Both the position numbers and the translations under genes were made by a program. Below, piece after piece: positions 11,021 to 21,628 of a DNA stretch of 64,000 bases (the first letter of the stretch is position 1; each line of letters begins with the position of its first letter). A model generated the notes under the pieces. The model did no database searches and had not been told where the DNA came from. It saw only the letters and a program-made list of their open reading frames with translations. This DNA comes from Golubevia sp. BC0850. Taxonomy: Eukaryota > Basidiomycota > Exobasidiomycetes > Golubeviales > Golubeviaceae. The stretch covers positions 620,001-684,000 of the forward strand of contig JAAVVG010000016.1 in assembly GCA_012976225.1 (NCBI GenBank), written 5' to 3'.

Positions 11021-12213
11021 ATGGAGTCACCTCTTTCAAGAACCTATCCAGGGACTTCTCCGTTCTTTACGACGCCTCTCGCTCCAAAAATCACCGATCC
11101 AAAGGAACCTCCTACTTCGAGAACTTATCACTACCATGATATTCCACCAACCAATTATCCACCCAAGTGGACTCTTCTTTTACTACACGGATTTCCAGAC
11201 TTCTCTTCTTCTTGGAGATACATCATTCCTCAATTGATAAACAAGGGGTTAAGATTAATCATCCCTGACATGCTCGGATGCGGGCTTACTTCTGCTCCTA
11301 CCGAGCCCGAGAGAATATGCGAGTACTCTCGCATGAGCTTGGTTCAGGATTTCAAAGGGCTTTTAGATCATGTCAGAGCCGGAAAGGTTGCCAGTACGGG
11401 GCATGTGTCTCAAATGGAAAAGGTGGCAGAGTTGTTGTGGTCGGGTGAGTTCTTTAAAACCTTCTGGCCACAATTGAGAACTGCTCAATGAAGAATTGTC
11501 CTTCTTATTCTTCTTTCCTATCTTTGTTCTTCCAACACAGAGCCGACTGGGGCAGCTTCATAACCTGGGGAATCGTTCAATACGCTCCGGAGAGAGTCAT
11601 CGGAGTCTCAGCGTGAGTTTGATTTCAAGTTCCAAGATTCCGTCTACTTATTCAGTCAGCTCTCTACCTCTTTCTCTTCTTTTAGCTTACATTCAACTTC
11701 TGACTTGATCCTTCTTGCAGCAATTGCGTTGCTTATTCTCCGCCCAGAGAAGAGTTCCTCCCAATCGATAAGTTCCTTCGATTTCTCCCAAATTTGCGGT
11801 ATCAAATCTTCTTTGGTGATCACTCTAGCGTCGAGAAATTGAGGAGAGAGTAAGTCACGTGCTTCGATTGATCTCGAGATGACAGAAAAGCGCTTGTTCC
11901 AGCCCCTGACTAGTTCATTGTTCGCCATCCTTTTTTCAGCTCCTGCTTTTCATCTCCATGTGCTTCAGAAATACTAGTCCTCCAGACTGTTTAGATCCAA
12001 CGAAGAAAGAAGAACTTCAGTCTTTCCCCTTCCTCGGTCAATGGGAAAAGATCTTCGATCAGATTCATTCAGGAGAACTCAGCGTCGACGATTTAGGTCC
12101 TCAATTGCTGTCTGACGAAGATTTGAGAATATATCACGATCTCTGCAAAGGAAGAATGGATGCAGCTCTGAACTACTACCGAGTACGAGAGATCAACTTT
12201 CAAAAGAAGCAGT
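11021..12213 (+). pseudogene. Truncated alpha/beta hydrolase (soluble epoxide hydrolase-like)
   Basis: Likely exons are 11021-11393, 11432-11444, 11541-11612, 11721-11849 and 11969-12213. The start is canonical for epoxide-hydrolase-like proteins: LLLLHGFPDFSSSWRY (oxyanion HGFP), PDMLGCG and, after splicing, VVVGADWGSF with the nucleophile Asp. The family's usual His in GHDWG is Ala here. Keeping VVVG in frame needs a 38-nt intron at 11394-11431, far shorter than any neighbour, or else the frame is broken there. The cap region continues as PPDCLDPTKKEELQ and NYYRVREINFQKK. Then homology stops. The last third, which should carry the catalytic Asp/Glu and His, is absent, and F-box coding sequence begins 24 bases later. 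I read it as a decayed, truncated host gene; a shortened expressed protein is possible. Confidence 0.7.
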
Positions 12214-12237
12214 GTGAGTTGAGTTTCTTCTTCTTAG

Positions 12238-13341
12238 ATTCTCCCTTCCGAGACTCTTCTCTCCACCTTCGGACGTCGGACTCCTCAACAAGTAGTCAAA
12301 GTCAGAGAGGTATGCAAGCAATGGCTAGAGCTCGTCAACGAGAACAGATCTCTCTGGAGGATACTGGAGATCTCAAACGTGAGAAGTCTGGAGGAGGCTC
12401 AGGACGCAATGGATCAGTTCGACGAGAGGAGCGGATCAACTTTGGAGGAGGTCTCGTTTCGAACGCGAATGGAGCTGATAGTCACGAAATCGGATCTCTC
12501 TAGATTCCAATCGTTGAGAGAGACGATGGAGAAGTCTCTAGCGACACTTCTGGTGATCTCTCTGAAGCTACCTTATGCTCAATGCGAATCGTTCGCAGAT
12601 TTGGTATTTCTGGAGGCTCCTAACCTCGTGGAATTCAACTTGTGGACTGACATCCCTGATGGTATAGTCTCAGTTGAAGTAAAGACTCGACCAAGGACTG
12701 GAGGTCTCAAAACGCTCTGGATCCCTTCTCTCTCGAATCTGCTGACGGAACGACCCAGTCTCTTCAAGAACTTCGCTTCTCTCAAGGCTGAATATAGTTG
12801 CTCTCAATCGGAATGGAGGGTGGTTCTCACTCACTGTCACTTATCTCTGAAACATCTTAGCCTCGAACTCTATGGAACCAATGATGATGAATTACTTCAA
12901 CCCCTTCAATTACCGATCTTGGAAATTCTGAAACTCTACGAAGATGGAGGGGTGTTTCCCTGTTGGATGGTCGTCCCTTCAAGCTTGAAGCTCTAAACTC
13001 ACTGGATTCATCACAGGTTGCCTTCAATATCTGAGCTGTCGATCCACGAGCTCGAGTTTGATGATGCACCAAGGTTGATGAATCGATGTCCGAGACTTCA
13101 GGTCCTTTGTATTCAAGATACGACAGATAAAGATCAACGTGGCATCATGAGGCTGCTTGAGCCTAGAAGAAACAATGTCATAGCCGGATTGGAGGCGGAA
13201 GGCATGAAGATGGAATCTCTCAAGAAGCTCTTTCTTCTATTCGACAAAGTCAGCGAGCCAATGTTAGAAGTTTTCAGGAAATTAGTAGATGAATCGGTGG
13301 ACTCGAATCTCCAGCAGAGGTGCTGGGAGGTCGAAGTCTGA
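12238..13341 (+). pseudogene. F-box/leucine-rich protein gene with internal stop (copy 1)
   Basis: In one frame from 12238 the translation begins ILPSETLLSTF and VVKVREVCKQWLELVNENRS, the F-box fold that binds Skp1 in SCF ubiquitin ligases. A leucine-rich region follows (LWIPSLSNLL, LTHCHLSLKHLSLEL). The frame is 368 codons to the TGA at 13339-13341 but is interrupted by TAA at 12994-12996, where copy 3 (53936-54512) has CAA. No start codon lies in frame; instead a pyrimidine tract ending in TTCTTAG sits right before the F-box, as if a 5' exon were missing. Copy 2 (52671-53329) shares long blocks with this gene. A live gene with an unseen 5' exon and a shorter product cannot be excluded. Confidence 0.7.
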
Positions 13342-13899
13342 ACAGCATCACGTTCGTTAGTATAAATCCTCGCTGTTCGGGCTCTTTGTGTCTTTGATCC
13401 CATCTTACACCTCTGGCCTCTGCAAATATCTTTCGCCTTCGACAGCCTTCAAGAATCTAGAGTTTTCTTTTCGATGAGATTGGGACTCTTTGAAGAGAAG
13501 AGAACAGGGTAACACGGAGAGGCTGTTGGGATTGTAGGGCTCTCTCATCACTATCCCCCCCCCCCCAAAATTACCACTAGCGTTTACACTTTGTACTTCC
13601 TTGATTTCGATTAGCACTTTCAAATCTTCCAATCTCTTACACTGACATGTGCTAAGTTCAGCCGGCTCTAGCTAGCCCTCGAGAAGATACCGCCGTCTCC
13701 TCAAGTATATCAACAGACATCTCTCCAGAGCATGAGGACAAGGAAATCGAAATCGAATACATGAAATCGTACATTGCTGATGGGGAGGCGTGCTCTTGAG
13801 GCTACTGGCAATCAAAAATCCTGACTGAAGAACTGCACATTCTTTCCCTCTCTCTCTCTACCCTTCCATCTTGATCGTAAAGTCTAAGTTGATCAATCA
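13342..13899. other. Intergenic with a poly-C tract
   Basis: About 560 bp between the F-box pseudogene and the NUP54 stop codon. A run of about 13 cytosines occurs near 13555. No gene or RNA was recognised. Confidence 0.4.
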
Positions 13900-15848
13900 T
13901 TACCTCTTGACCATCCCGACCCCTTCCAACCCTCTCAAAACAACATCCAGAGATTTGTTGTCGGAATCCAAAGTTTTGAGAAGATGTGAAAGTCCTTGCT
14001 GTTGAGAACCCAAGATCTGTTGCAATTAAGAAGGGGAAGAGTGAACCAGAGGAGGTTGTGAGCATTCGAAGGCGGGCGAGGAGACTAATATCAGAAAACA
14101 CGAAAGGGTAAAAAGAGCAACAGCCATTAACTCACTCTAGCAACTTCATTCATTTTCTCCTCATCAACTAAAGCCCATTCCAATTCTCTATTCTCGTTCT
14201 CTCTCCCACCATTTCTATTCCCATTCCTAGAATTCTTAAAAGCAGAAAGCATAGCCCAAAGATCATGAATTCTAGGATTCAATTTCGATCCATCACCTCC
14301 ACCACCTTCTCTATAATTGACTATTGAATTTCTAAATCCACCAACACCACCATTGACTCCTTTATTTCCTCCTCCGACTCCACCATTAAGCTCAACTTCC
14401 AAACCTTCGAGTTTATTCCTCAATTCTTCTTCCTTAGCTTCGATTCCACCATTTCTTAACCTCAAAATCATTCCACTTGATTTTCCGACGAGACCTAAAA
14501 CCCTTCGATGAGTTTCTCTTTGTTTGTTTGAAGCTGCTTTTATGCGGGCTACGTTTGAAAGATCGTGACGTGAAACTAAGGAAGAAAGTCTTTGAGAAAG
14601 AGATTGGAGATGCTGAAGTTGTCGAGTTGATTCGGTTTGTTGAGATTGAAGTCGACGAGAGAGATCTGAATAGCCTCGAGCTAGAACTGGTAGGAGGCTG
14701 AGATGGAGGAGAGAGGAGGAGAGAGGGATTAAGAAAGTGAGATTAGATCTCGAGGAGGAAGCGGAGAGATCAAGGAGTGGCGAGTCTTCCGAACGTATGC
14801 AGTCAAAGGTTTGAAAGATGGACTATGGTATCATTGGGTTTTCCAAAAAATGAACCAAAAGGTGGACGTCCATGAAAGGGGTGGGAAAGGAGCGCTTTGG
14901 AGAACCTGCCAAATTGCTCTCATCCTTCTGGTCTTCCATTTTCTCTTGATCTTCTGACCCCAGCTCGACAAGAAAACCTGTTGGAATCGCTAAACCTTTG
15001 GCATACATTCAGGCTCCGCGAGTATAGATCAGGCATCATCCTCCAACTCACTTTTCTCGATCTGGACATTCCCTCACCGCCTGAGACCAAAGGTTCTCAT
15101 GCCTCTGACCAACAGCTTCAAAGATTCTACCAGTATTGTAATTGATTTCACTTGCATTCCCACTGCTATTCCCATTCGCATTGGCTCCACCCCCACTACT
15201 ACTAGCATTCAAACTATCAGACAACGCCTTGATCTGTTGAGGAGGTACTGAGTTGTAGAAATAAGTCAGAAACCTACAAGTTTGAAGGTTCTGAACATCG
15301 AAAGCATCTTTTATGAGATCGATCTTAGAGGACAGAGGTAGACCTAATCGTTTGTTTGGAGAATGTTGAGGAGGTTGGTCTTGTTGCTGCTGCTGCTGGT
15401 TCTGGTTCTGCTGAGGTTGATTCTGAGATTGACCGAATTGAGTTTGAGGTTGAGATTGACCAAAAGAAGATTGAGTAGTAGTGTTCGAATTAGCCGGAGC
15501 ACCAAAAGAGAAACCAGAAGGATTAGAAGGAGCAGCTGGCTTTGGAGCTCCAAAAGAGAATCCTCCCGTTGTAGCTGGAGCTGGAGCTTGAGCTTGAGCA
15601 GTGTTGGAAGTTGAAGCAGGTTGTGAGAAAGAGAAACCAGGATTTGGATTCGAATTGGCTGGAGGTGGATTAGTAGAAGTTGAAGCAGAAGGTTGTCCGA
15701 ATGAGAATGCACCAGTTGAAGATGGTCTTGAAGGTGCCTGTTGCTGTTGCTGCTGCTGTGATTGCTGAGGTTGACCAAAAGAGAATGCGGTATTTGATGG
15801 ACCAGTTGGAGGTGCAGCTGAAGCAGGTGTACCAAAAGAGAAGGCCAT
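13900..15848 (-). CDS. NUP54: FG-repeat nucleoporin Nup54 (yeast Nup57-like)
   Basis: Three exons: 15848-15052, 14697-14136, 14016-13900 (491 residues). The N-terminal half has FG-type repeats (AFSFGQP, GFSFSQP, GGFSFGAP) with Q-rich linkers, as in barrier-forming nucleoporins. The second half is the conserved Nup54 domain: NYNTGRIFEAVGQRHENLWS, then after splicing LLPVLARGYSDLSRRLQ, NVARIKAASNKQRETHRR, EEELRNKLEGLE, PRIHDLWAMLSA and ILGSQQQGLSHLLKTLDSD. It belongs to the Nsp1-Nup57-Nup49 / Nup62-Nup58-Nup54 central channel complex. The first intron (354 bp) is long for this locus and carries a fortuitous ORF. I chose the ATG at 15848 (MAFSFG), typical for the family; an in-frame ATG at 15908 would add 20 residues and leave only 34 bp to the nitrilase. 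Confidence 0.92.
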
Positions 15849-15942
15849 CGAGATTAATCGATTGAAAGGTGTTGTGGTCAGAGAAGGAGAAGATTGACTT
15901 GGCCACAATCCTCTCTTTCGTTCCAGCCTAATCGACTCAAGA
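15849..15942. promoter_or_regulatory. Very short bidirectional promoter (NUP54 / nitrilase)
   Basis: Only 94 bp separate the chosen NUP54 start codon (-) from the nitrilase start codon (+). Both genes must be driven from this space or from within each other's 5' regions. No TATA box was seen. Confidence 0.5.
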
Positions 15943-17368
15943 ATGACTTCAACTCAAATTCTGGTCCAGGGATCTTATGAACCTTTGCCAACTTCACCAG
16001 ATGATGCAATACATTTCTTTCGACTAGCGCTGGCTCAAGTTCTGCCTTCAGAAGAGGGTCTTCATGGTCAAGACCCAGAGGCGATGGGAATGGGAAAATT
16101 GAGAAGATACGCTCAAAGGGCTTCAGAAGAAGGTGCTGATGGTGAGACAGATAGGTTTCTAATATTCTTCTTCTAATGAATGAGTTCTGCTCTGCTCAAG
16201 GGGGAGATCCTTGACGCTGAATTCGATTTCTTCCCTTCGTTTCCAGTGGTCGTCTTCCCTGAGTACTTTCTCACTGGAGCAACTCACGAAAGTTGGCGTC
16301 AAGTGAGGGAACAGCAATCTCCAATCGGATCATCGTCTTTGGTGAGCGACGTTGAAGATGGCCAAAGAGAAGATTGAGACACGAACACTCTTCTCTTTCG
16401 TCTTTCGAATCTGACTTTTCACCTCACCTCTTTCCCCCCTCAGCCGACAAAAGACGAAGAAGATCACTGGCTTCATGAAGTCTGTTCAATAGCTCAAGAA
16501 TTCAACATCGACATTGTAGCCGGCACAGTTGTTGAACTTGGTTCTCATCATCGCAACAACCAATCTCAAGAAGATCATAGTGACAAGCTCTTCAATACAG
16601 CAAGATATATTTCCAGAAAGGGAGAATTGTTAGGTTCCTATACGAAAAGAAACCTTTGGCATCCAGAACGTGCTACTTTAAGTTCTGGTCACGTCTCTAC
16701 TCATCCTGCTGACAGGACTTTCACGTTCGAGACGAAGAGAGGATTGAAACTGAGAGCTGGAATGCTGATTTGTTGGGATTTGGCTTTTCCGGAAGCTTTT
16801 AGGGAGTTGTTTGAATTTGATGAGAAGGATGGGATGGTTGGACCTGATGTGTGAGTAAAATGAAAAGAAGGCTGGGAAGTCTCAATAGCCTTTAGACTGA
16901 CAACTCTTTCGTTTTGTTCCTTGCAGAGTGTTCATTCCAACATGCTGGTATGCTACAGATGCAGGAGAGAAAGGATTAAAGTGGAACAAGAATGGAGAGG
17001 CGAATCTTCTTGGTGAGTTCACGTTTGAACTCTCTTTTCCAAGCAAACGTTTTGACTTCTGACTTCTCCTACTTTCTCCCTTTCTAGATGGAATGGTCAT
17101 GGCTAGATCTATAGAATGCGAATCTATTGTCGCGATGACCAACGTCGCTGGACCTTCCTGGCCCAAAGACGACTCGCAACTCTCTGCGGATTCTGCGATT
17201 GGTGTTGGTCGATCGAACGTTTGCGCTCCTTTCCTTGGGTCGATAGGGAAGGCGGAGGATGCGAGGGAGACGTTACTTCTAGCTCAGGTGGACACTAGGG
17301 TTCTTCAGGATGCTAGGGAGGTGTATCGGGTTAGGGAGGATTTGGAGAAGCTTGGAAAGGTAGATTAA
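15943..17368 (+). CDS. Nitrilase-superfamily carbon-nitrogen hydrolase
   Basis: Five exons: 15943-16141, 16247-16341, 16444-16850, 16927-17012, 17088-17368 (355 residues). The catalytic triad of the superfamily is present: Glu in VVVFPEYF (about residue 72), Lys in YTKRNLWHPER (about 166) and Cys in MLICWDLAFPEAFRE (about 208). VFIPTCWYA and MARSIECESIVAMTNVAG follow, as in intracellular amidase branches. The protein should hydrolyse a non-peptide C-N bond (amide or nitrile); which one is not readable. There is no signal peptide, so it is probably cytosolic. It is divergently paired with NUP54. Confidence 0.92.
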
Positions 17369-17785
17369 AGGAGGGAAAGAGAGCCTTGTTGCCGCTCGCA
17401 TTATGAATTCAAGCTCTTTTTTTTGAAGGAGAGAACCACATGGTGTATGTCTCACTCAGAAGTCAGGGGATCAGGTTGGAAGAGAGAGTGACGAACGGAT
17501 AACAACGTGGATGAGTCGTTCTGCTCGGATCTCCTCTCTGTCGAACGTCGAAACTTCGATCTTCCGACTTCTCTAGTTCTTTTCGGACTTCGCTTCAATT
17601 GTCCTGACAATCGATTCTTATCCGAAGCAACTGTGACCGCAGGTGAAGCGGCGTGCGGGTTTGCGGCAAGTCATTCCTCCACACTTTTTTTAGTTCGGAT
17701 TCGTCCTCCCCACCCACTGGTTATAAGAAGGACTCAAGAGGAAAGGATGTTCCATTCTTCCTCTTGTCGTCTTCTTTCAAACAAG
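17369..17785. other. Intergenic / 5' region of the beta-mannosidase
   Basis: The beta-mannosidase frame is open upstream of the chosen ATG, back to 17507, but that part reads like non-conserved sequence. An in-frame ATG at 17747 is an alternative start. Nothing else was recognised. Confidence 0.4.
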
Positions 17786-20700
17786 ATGAAAGTTCTATCT
17801 CTTCTATTACATCTCATCTCGGTTTCCACTTCAAGAGCTGTCCCCTTCATCTTGGACAGTCGTGGAGGCCCTGATCCAGATCTCAACCTTCCCCCTATCA
17901 ACACCACCCCACCTCGTCAATCTTCGTCAAATGAATCTCCTTTAACTACCTCAAACACCAAATACATCTCTCAAGAACCAGATTTGACCGATTTTGGATC
18001 TGGAATCTTCCCTCTCTCTTCTGCTTCTCAACATTCTCGCGCATACCCTCTACCAGCTCAGAACGCTTCGGATCCAAATCAAGAATACTCTACGACTGCT
18101 GGTGGAACTTCAACTAAGGATCAACTAGGTTCAGAGTCAGGTTTATTGAGTTGGACTGTCAAGAACACCAATGGATCTATTGAGATTCCGGCTTTGGCTC
18201 CAAGTCTGGTTCATCTCGACCTTCTCAAAGCAGGAGTGATTCCAGATATGAATGTCGGCTTGAATGAAGGAACATCTAGGTGGATCTTTGAAGAGCCTAC
18301 TTGGACTTATACTGCTAGCATTGAACCAATCATGGAGAAGCTTAAGGAGAAGAGCTACGCTGAGTATCTTCTCTACTTCCAAGGTTTAGACGTTCTTGCA
18401 GATATTTATCTTGGTGATGCGAAGGTCTCATCTACCGATAACCAGTTCAGATATTGGATCTTCAACGTTACCGATGCCATGTCCACTCTCCAAGATCAGG
18501 AGAACAAGAATCTAACTTTGGTTTTCAAAAATGCCGTCGAGTGAGTTGCATCTCAATTCTCCTGCCCCTTGGAATGCCTAGAAACTTCATTAGGACCAGA
18601 TGAATTTGAAGCCTGACCTCCTACTTCTCGCCTTCCAGTTACATCAATTCCGAGTCCAAGAAGGAGCCTTTCTTCCCGGACCAACTCTCTAATCCTGAAG
18701 CCGCTGCCATCGACGTCTACGAGATTGCAAATCGTAACTTCATAAGAGCTCAACAAAGCGACTTCGGATGGGACTGGGTAAGTGAGATTTGAGAAGAGAT
18801 TGAATCGGGAAGAGGGGCCTACAGATTTCGTTACTGACTCTGTTTTCCATTCAATCTTTCCTGCCTCACAGGGACCAGCTTACGTTCCTTCAGGTATGCA
18901 CAAGCCAGCTTACCTCATAGGTCTCGAACCAGAGACCCCGACTTCTGAAATGGACGTCAACACTCTCTCCTCCCGTGCCTCAAACGACACTATCACTACG
19001 TCGCGCATCGGAAAATCAGACTCTGTCTTCATTTACGAGACCAGCGTCGATATCCACAGGAAGGATCAACAGAACAATCTTCCACCCAACCTCGAGGCTC
19101 CATGGATCGTCAACGTCTCTTTATCTCTGCACTCAACTCAAGCTTTCGACTCTCCAACTCTCGCTATGAGCTTCTCCAACACTTCTATCTCTTCTGGGGC
19201 TCTCAATCTATCTTCTCCAATCAAAGCTGGAGACAACGATGCTCTTTGGGCTCTCTTCGAAGTAGCAAGCAACGGAACTGACGCTCCTGAGCTCTGGTGG
19301 CCTGCTCATTTCGGTAATCCAACACTCTACCATCTCAATCTGGAACTCAGCCCAGACGATCAAGACAAGGTCAACTGGTCTAGGAGGACCGGCTTCAGAA
19401 CTATCGTTCTCAACCAAGAAGATTATTCTCAGGAGGAAATCGATTCTGGCTTCGCTCCTGGATCCAAGTTCCAATTTGAGATCAACGGAAAGATTAGTGA
19501 GTCTTATAGTTCGTCCAAGCCGGTATCTTTTTCGTCCCTGGTTTCAGATCTCATTTCCTTCCCTATCCTTACCTTCAGTCAACACCCCTGGATCAAACAT
19601 CATCCCAATGGATACTCTCTACGCTCGTGTCTCTACCGACGTTCTCGAATGGACCATCGATTCTGCTATGGCAGCTGGTCAAAATCTACTTCGTATCTGG
19701 GGTGGAGCTTCTTACCAGTCGACTCAATTTTACGACATCATGTCAGAAAGAGGAATGTTAGCTTGGTCAGAAGCTATCTTCGCTTGCTCGATGTCTCCAA
19801 CATACGACAGCTTCGTTGAGAACGTCAGACAAGAGGTCCTTCAAAACGTCAGAAGAACAAACTCTCAACCATCCAACACGCTTTGGGCTGGAAACAACGA
19901 AGGAGAAGGTTTCATGCTGGCTCTCAGAGATAGCTTGAAGAATAGCAGTATCTACGAGAATCAATACAACTATATGTTCAACGAAGTAAGTCTCCGAGAT
20001 GATGGGAAAGAAACGTCGCTCGAATTGACTAATGATTTTCCAACTTTCTTTCTCCCTTCTTCGACCAGGTCATTCGTTCTGCAGTCCTTCAGAGCACAGC
20101 CGCTCTATCCTACATCCCCTCGTCTACCACTCACGGATATACAAGTCTAGAGCCTTACGTGCCTCGCTACCTCAACGAAACAGCCGGCCCAGGTGGAGTC
20201 TATGGAGATCTCGAACTCTACAACTACGATCCTACCCAAGCTTTCAACATCTCAGGATACAGAGTCGGACGCTACGTGAACGAATTTGGATATCACGCCA
20301 TGTCAAGTATCTACTCCTTAGATGCTGTTCTCACGAACAAGGAAGCCTTCGACTTCAATTCAACTGAGAACAGGGTTCACGACAAGCACTCTCCAGCCGG
20401 TTCTCTCGAATATCCTTTCCCAGCTGATGATGGCCAATACCAGATGTCAGCTCCAGTGGAGCTCTACTGGGGAAAACCGATCGACAAGGAGGACCCAAGG
20501 GATACGTTAGCTGCTTGGGCTTACGCTACTCAAATCCATTCGGCGGCTATGATCTCAAACGAGATCCTTTTCTACAGACTTGGTTCGGGTCGACCTGAAA
20601 GGAATCTCGGAGGGGTCTATTGGCAATTAGCTGACAATTGGCAAGGCTCTACTTGGGCTTCTATTGGTGAGTGTCTGGAGTCGATAATGCTCAAAGCCCT

Positions 20701-21510
20701 TCTTGAAGAAGCGACACTGACGAGCTTACGTTTTCTCTCCCCGCAGAATACGGAGGTAGATGGAAAATCTTGCATTACATGGCATCTAGAACTCAGGACA
20801 GGGTCGTACCGTTCGCTCTTTGGAACGTTGGAAATAAGACTCTCGAGTTACACGCCATCGTGAGTCGACTTCAGAGGAGATCAGCGCCGCCTTCTCCCTC
20901 ATCTCACCCCTCTCATCTCACCCCTCTTTTCTCTCTCTTCTCTTTCTCCTAGTCCGATGATCTCGAAAAAGCTTCCGGATCAGCAACTTGGACTTGGTAC
21001 GACTACTCAGGAAAGCCACTTTCGACCAAAACTACCTCTTTCGAAATCAACAACATCAACACCACCTTAATCGCCTCATCTCCAGAATCCGGTTTACTTC
21101 CAGAAGGAAATGACAGAACCGATTCTTGGCTTCATTTCACAATCAATGGAACTAGAACCAATGGCATTCCATTCTCAAACGAAGCTTTCTTCTCTCCAGA
21201 AGCAATCGTAGATGTCCCTTTGAAGGAGCCAAAGATCACCGTCAAACATCTAGACTCAAATTCTGATTCAGGAGTAGAGAAGTTCGAGATCTCAAATGAA
21301 GGAGAAGGAGTAGCTCCTTGGACTTTCGTCGAACATCCAGAAGGAGTTTTGGGATGGTTTGAAGATTCTGATTCTGGAAGACCTTCGAATGCTATTTGGT
21401 TAAGACCTGGGGAAACTAGGACTTTGCACTTCAGAGTAGGATATGATCGAACTAATGGAGAATGGAAGAATGGAGTCGTAGCTCGTTCGATCTGGGACAA
21501 CACTCATTAA
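17786..21510 (+). CDS. Secreted beta-mannosidase, glycoside hydrolase family 2
   Basis: Seven exons: 17786-18540, 18639-18777, 18872-19496, 19579-19985, 20069-20666, 20747-20859, 20953-21510 (1064 residues). The start MKVLSLLLHLISVSTSRA gives a signal peptide; an ATG 13 codons upstream is possible. GH2 landmarks: RWIFEEPTWTY and YLLYFQGLDVLADIYLGD (jelly-roll), RAQQSDFGWDWGPAYVPSG, LLRIWGGASYQ, the acid/base Glu in WAGNNEGEG (about 613), the nucleophile Glu in YVNEFGYHAMSS (about 714) and [23 protein letters not shown]. The enzyme removes terminal beta-mannose from manno-oligosaccharides or N-glycan cores. Many N-x-S/T sites support secretion. The extra length is mostly an N-terminal low-complexity insert. 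Confidence 0.93.
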
Positions 21511-21628
21511 GAAACTGAACCTCACTTTCTCATTTGCTTGTAAAGATGCTCAAGTAGCTTTAATGAAATGATTTCGAAATTTTGCTATACTATATCATCT
21601 TCTTATGTTCTGGTCTGAAAGTTTGAGT

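Noticed and set aside
14823-15008. ORF in the NUP54 first intron as a possible exon
   Set aside because: Including it breaks the reading phase, while splicing from 15051 to 14698 restores the conserved LLPVLARGYSDL block.
15344-15835. Leu/Gln-rich alternative-frame ORF over the NUP54 FG repeats
   Set aside because: It is an out-of-frame reading of repetitive codons; the FG frame has the conserved domain.
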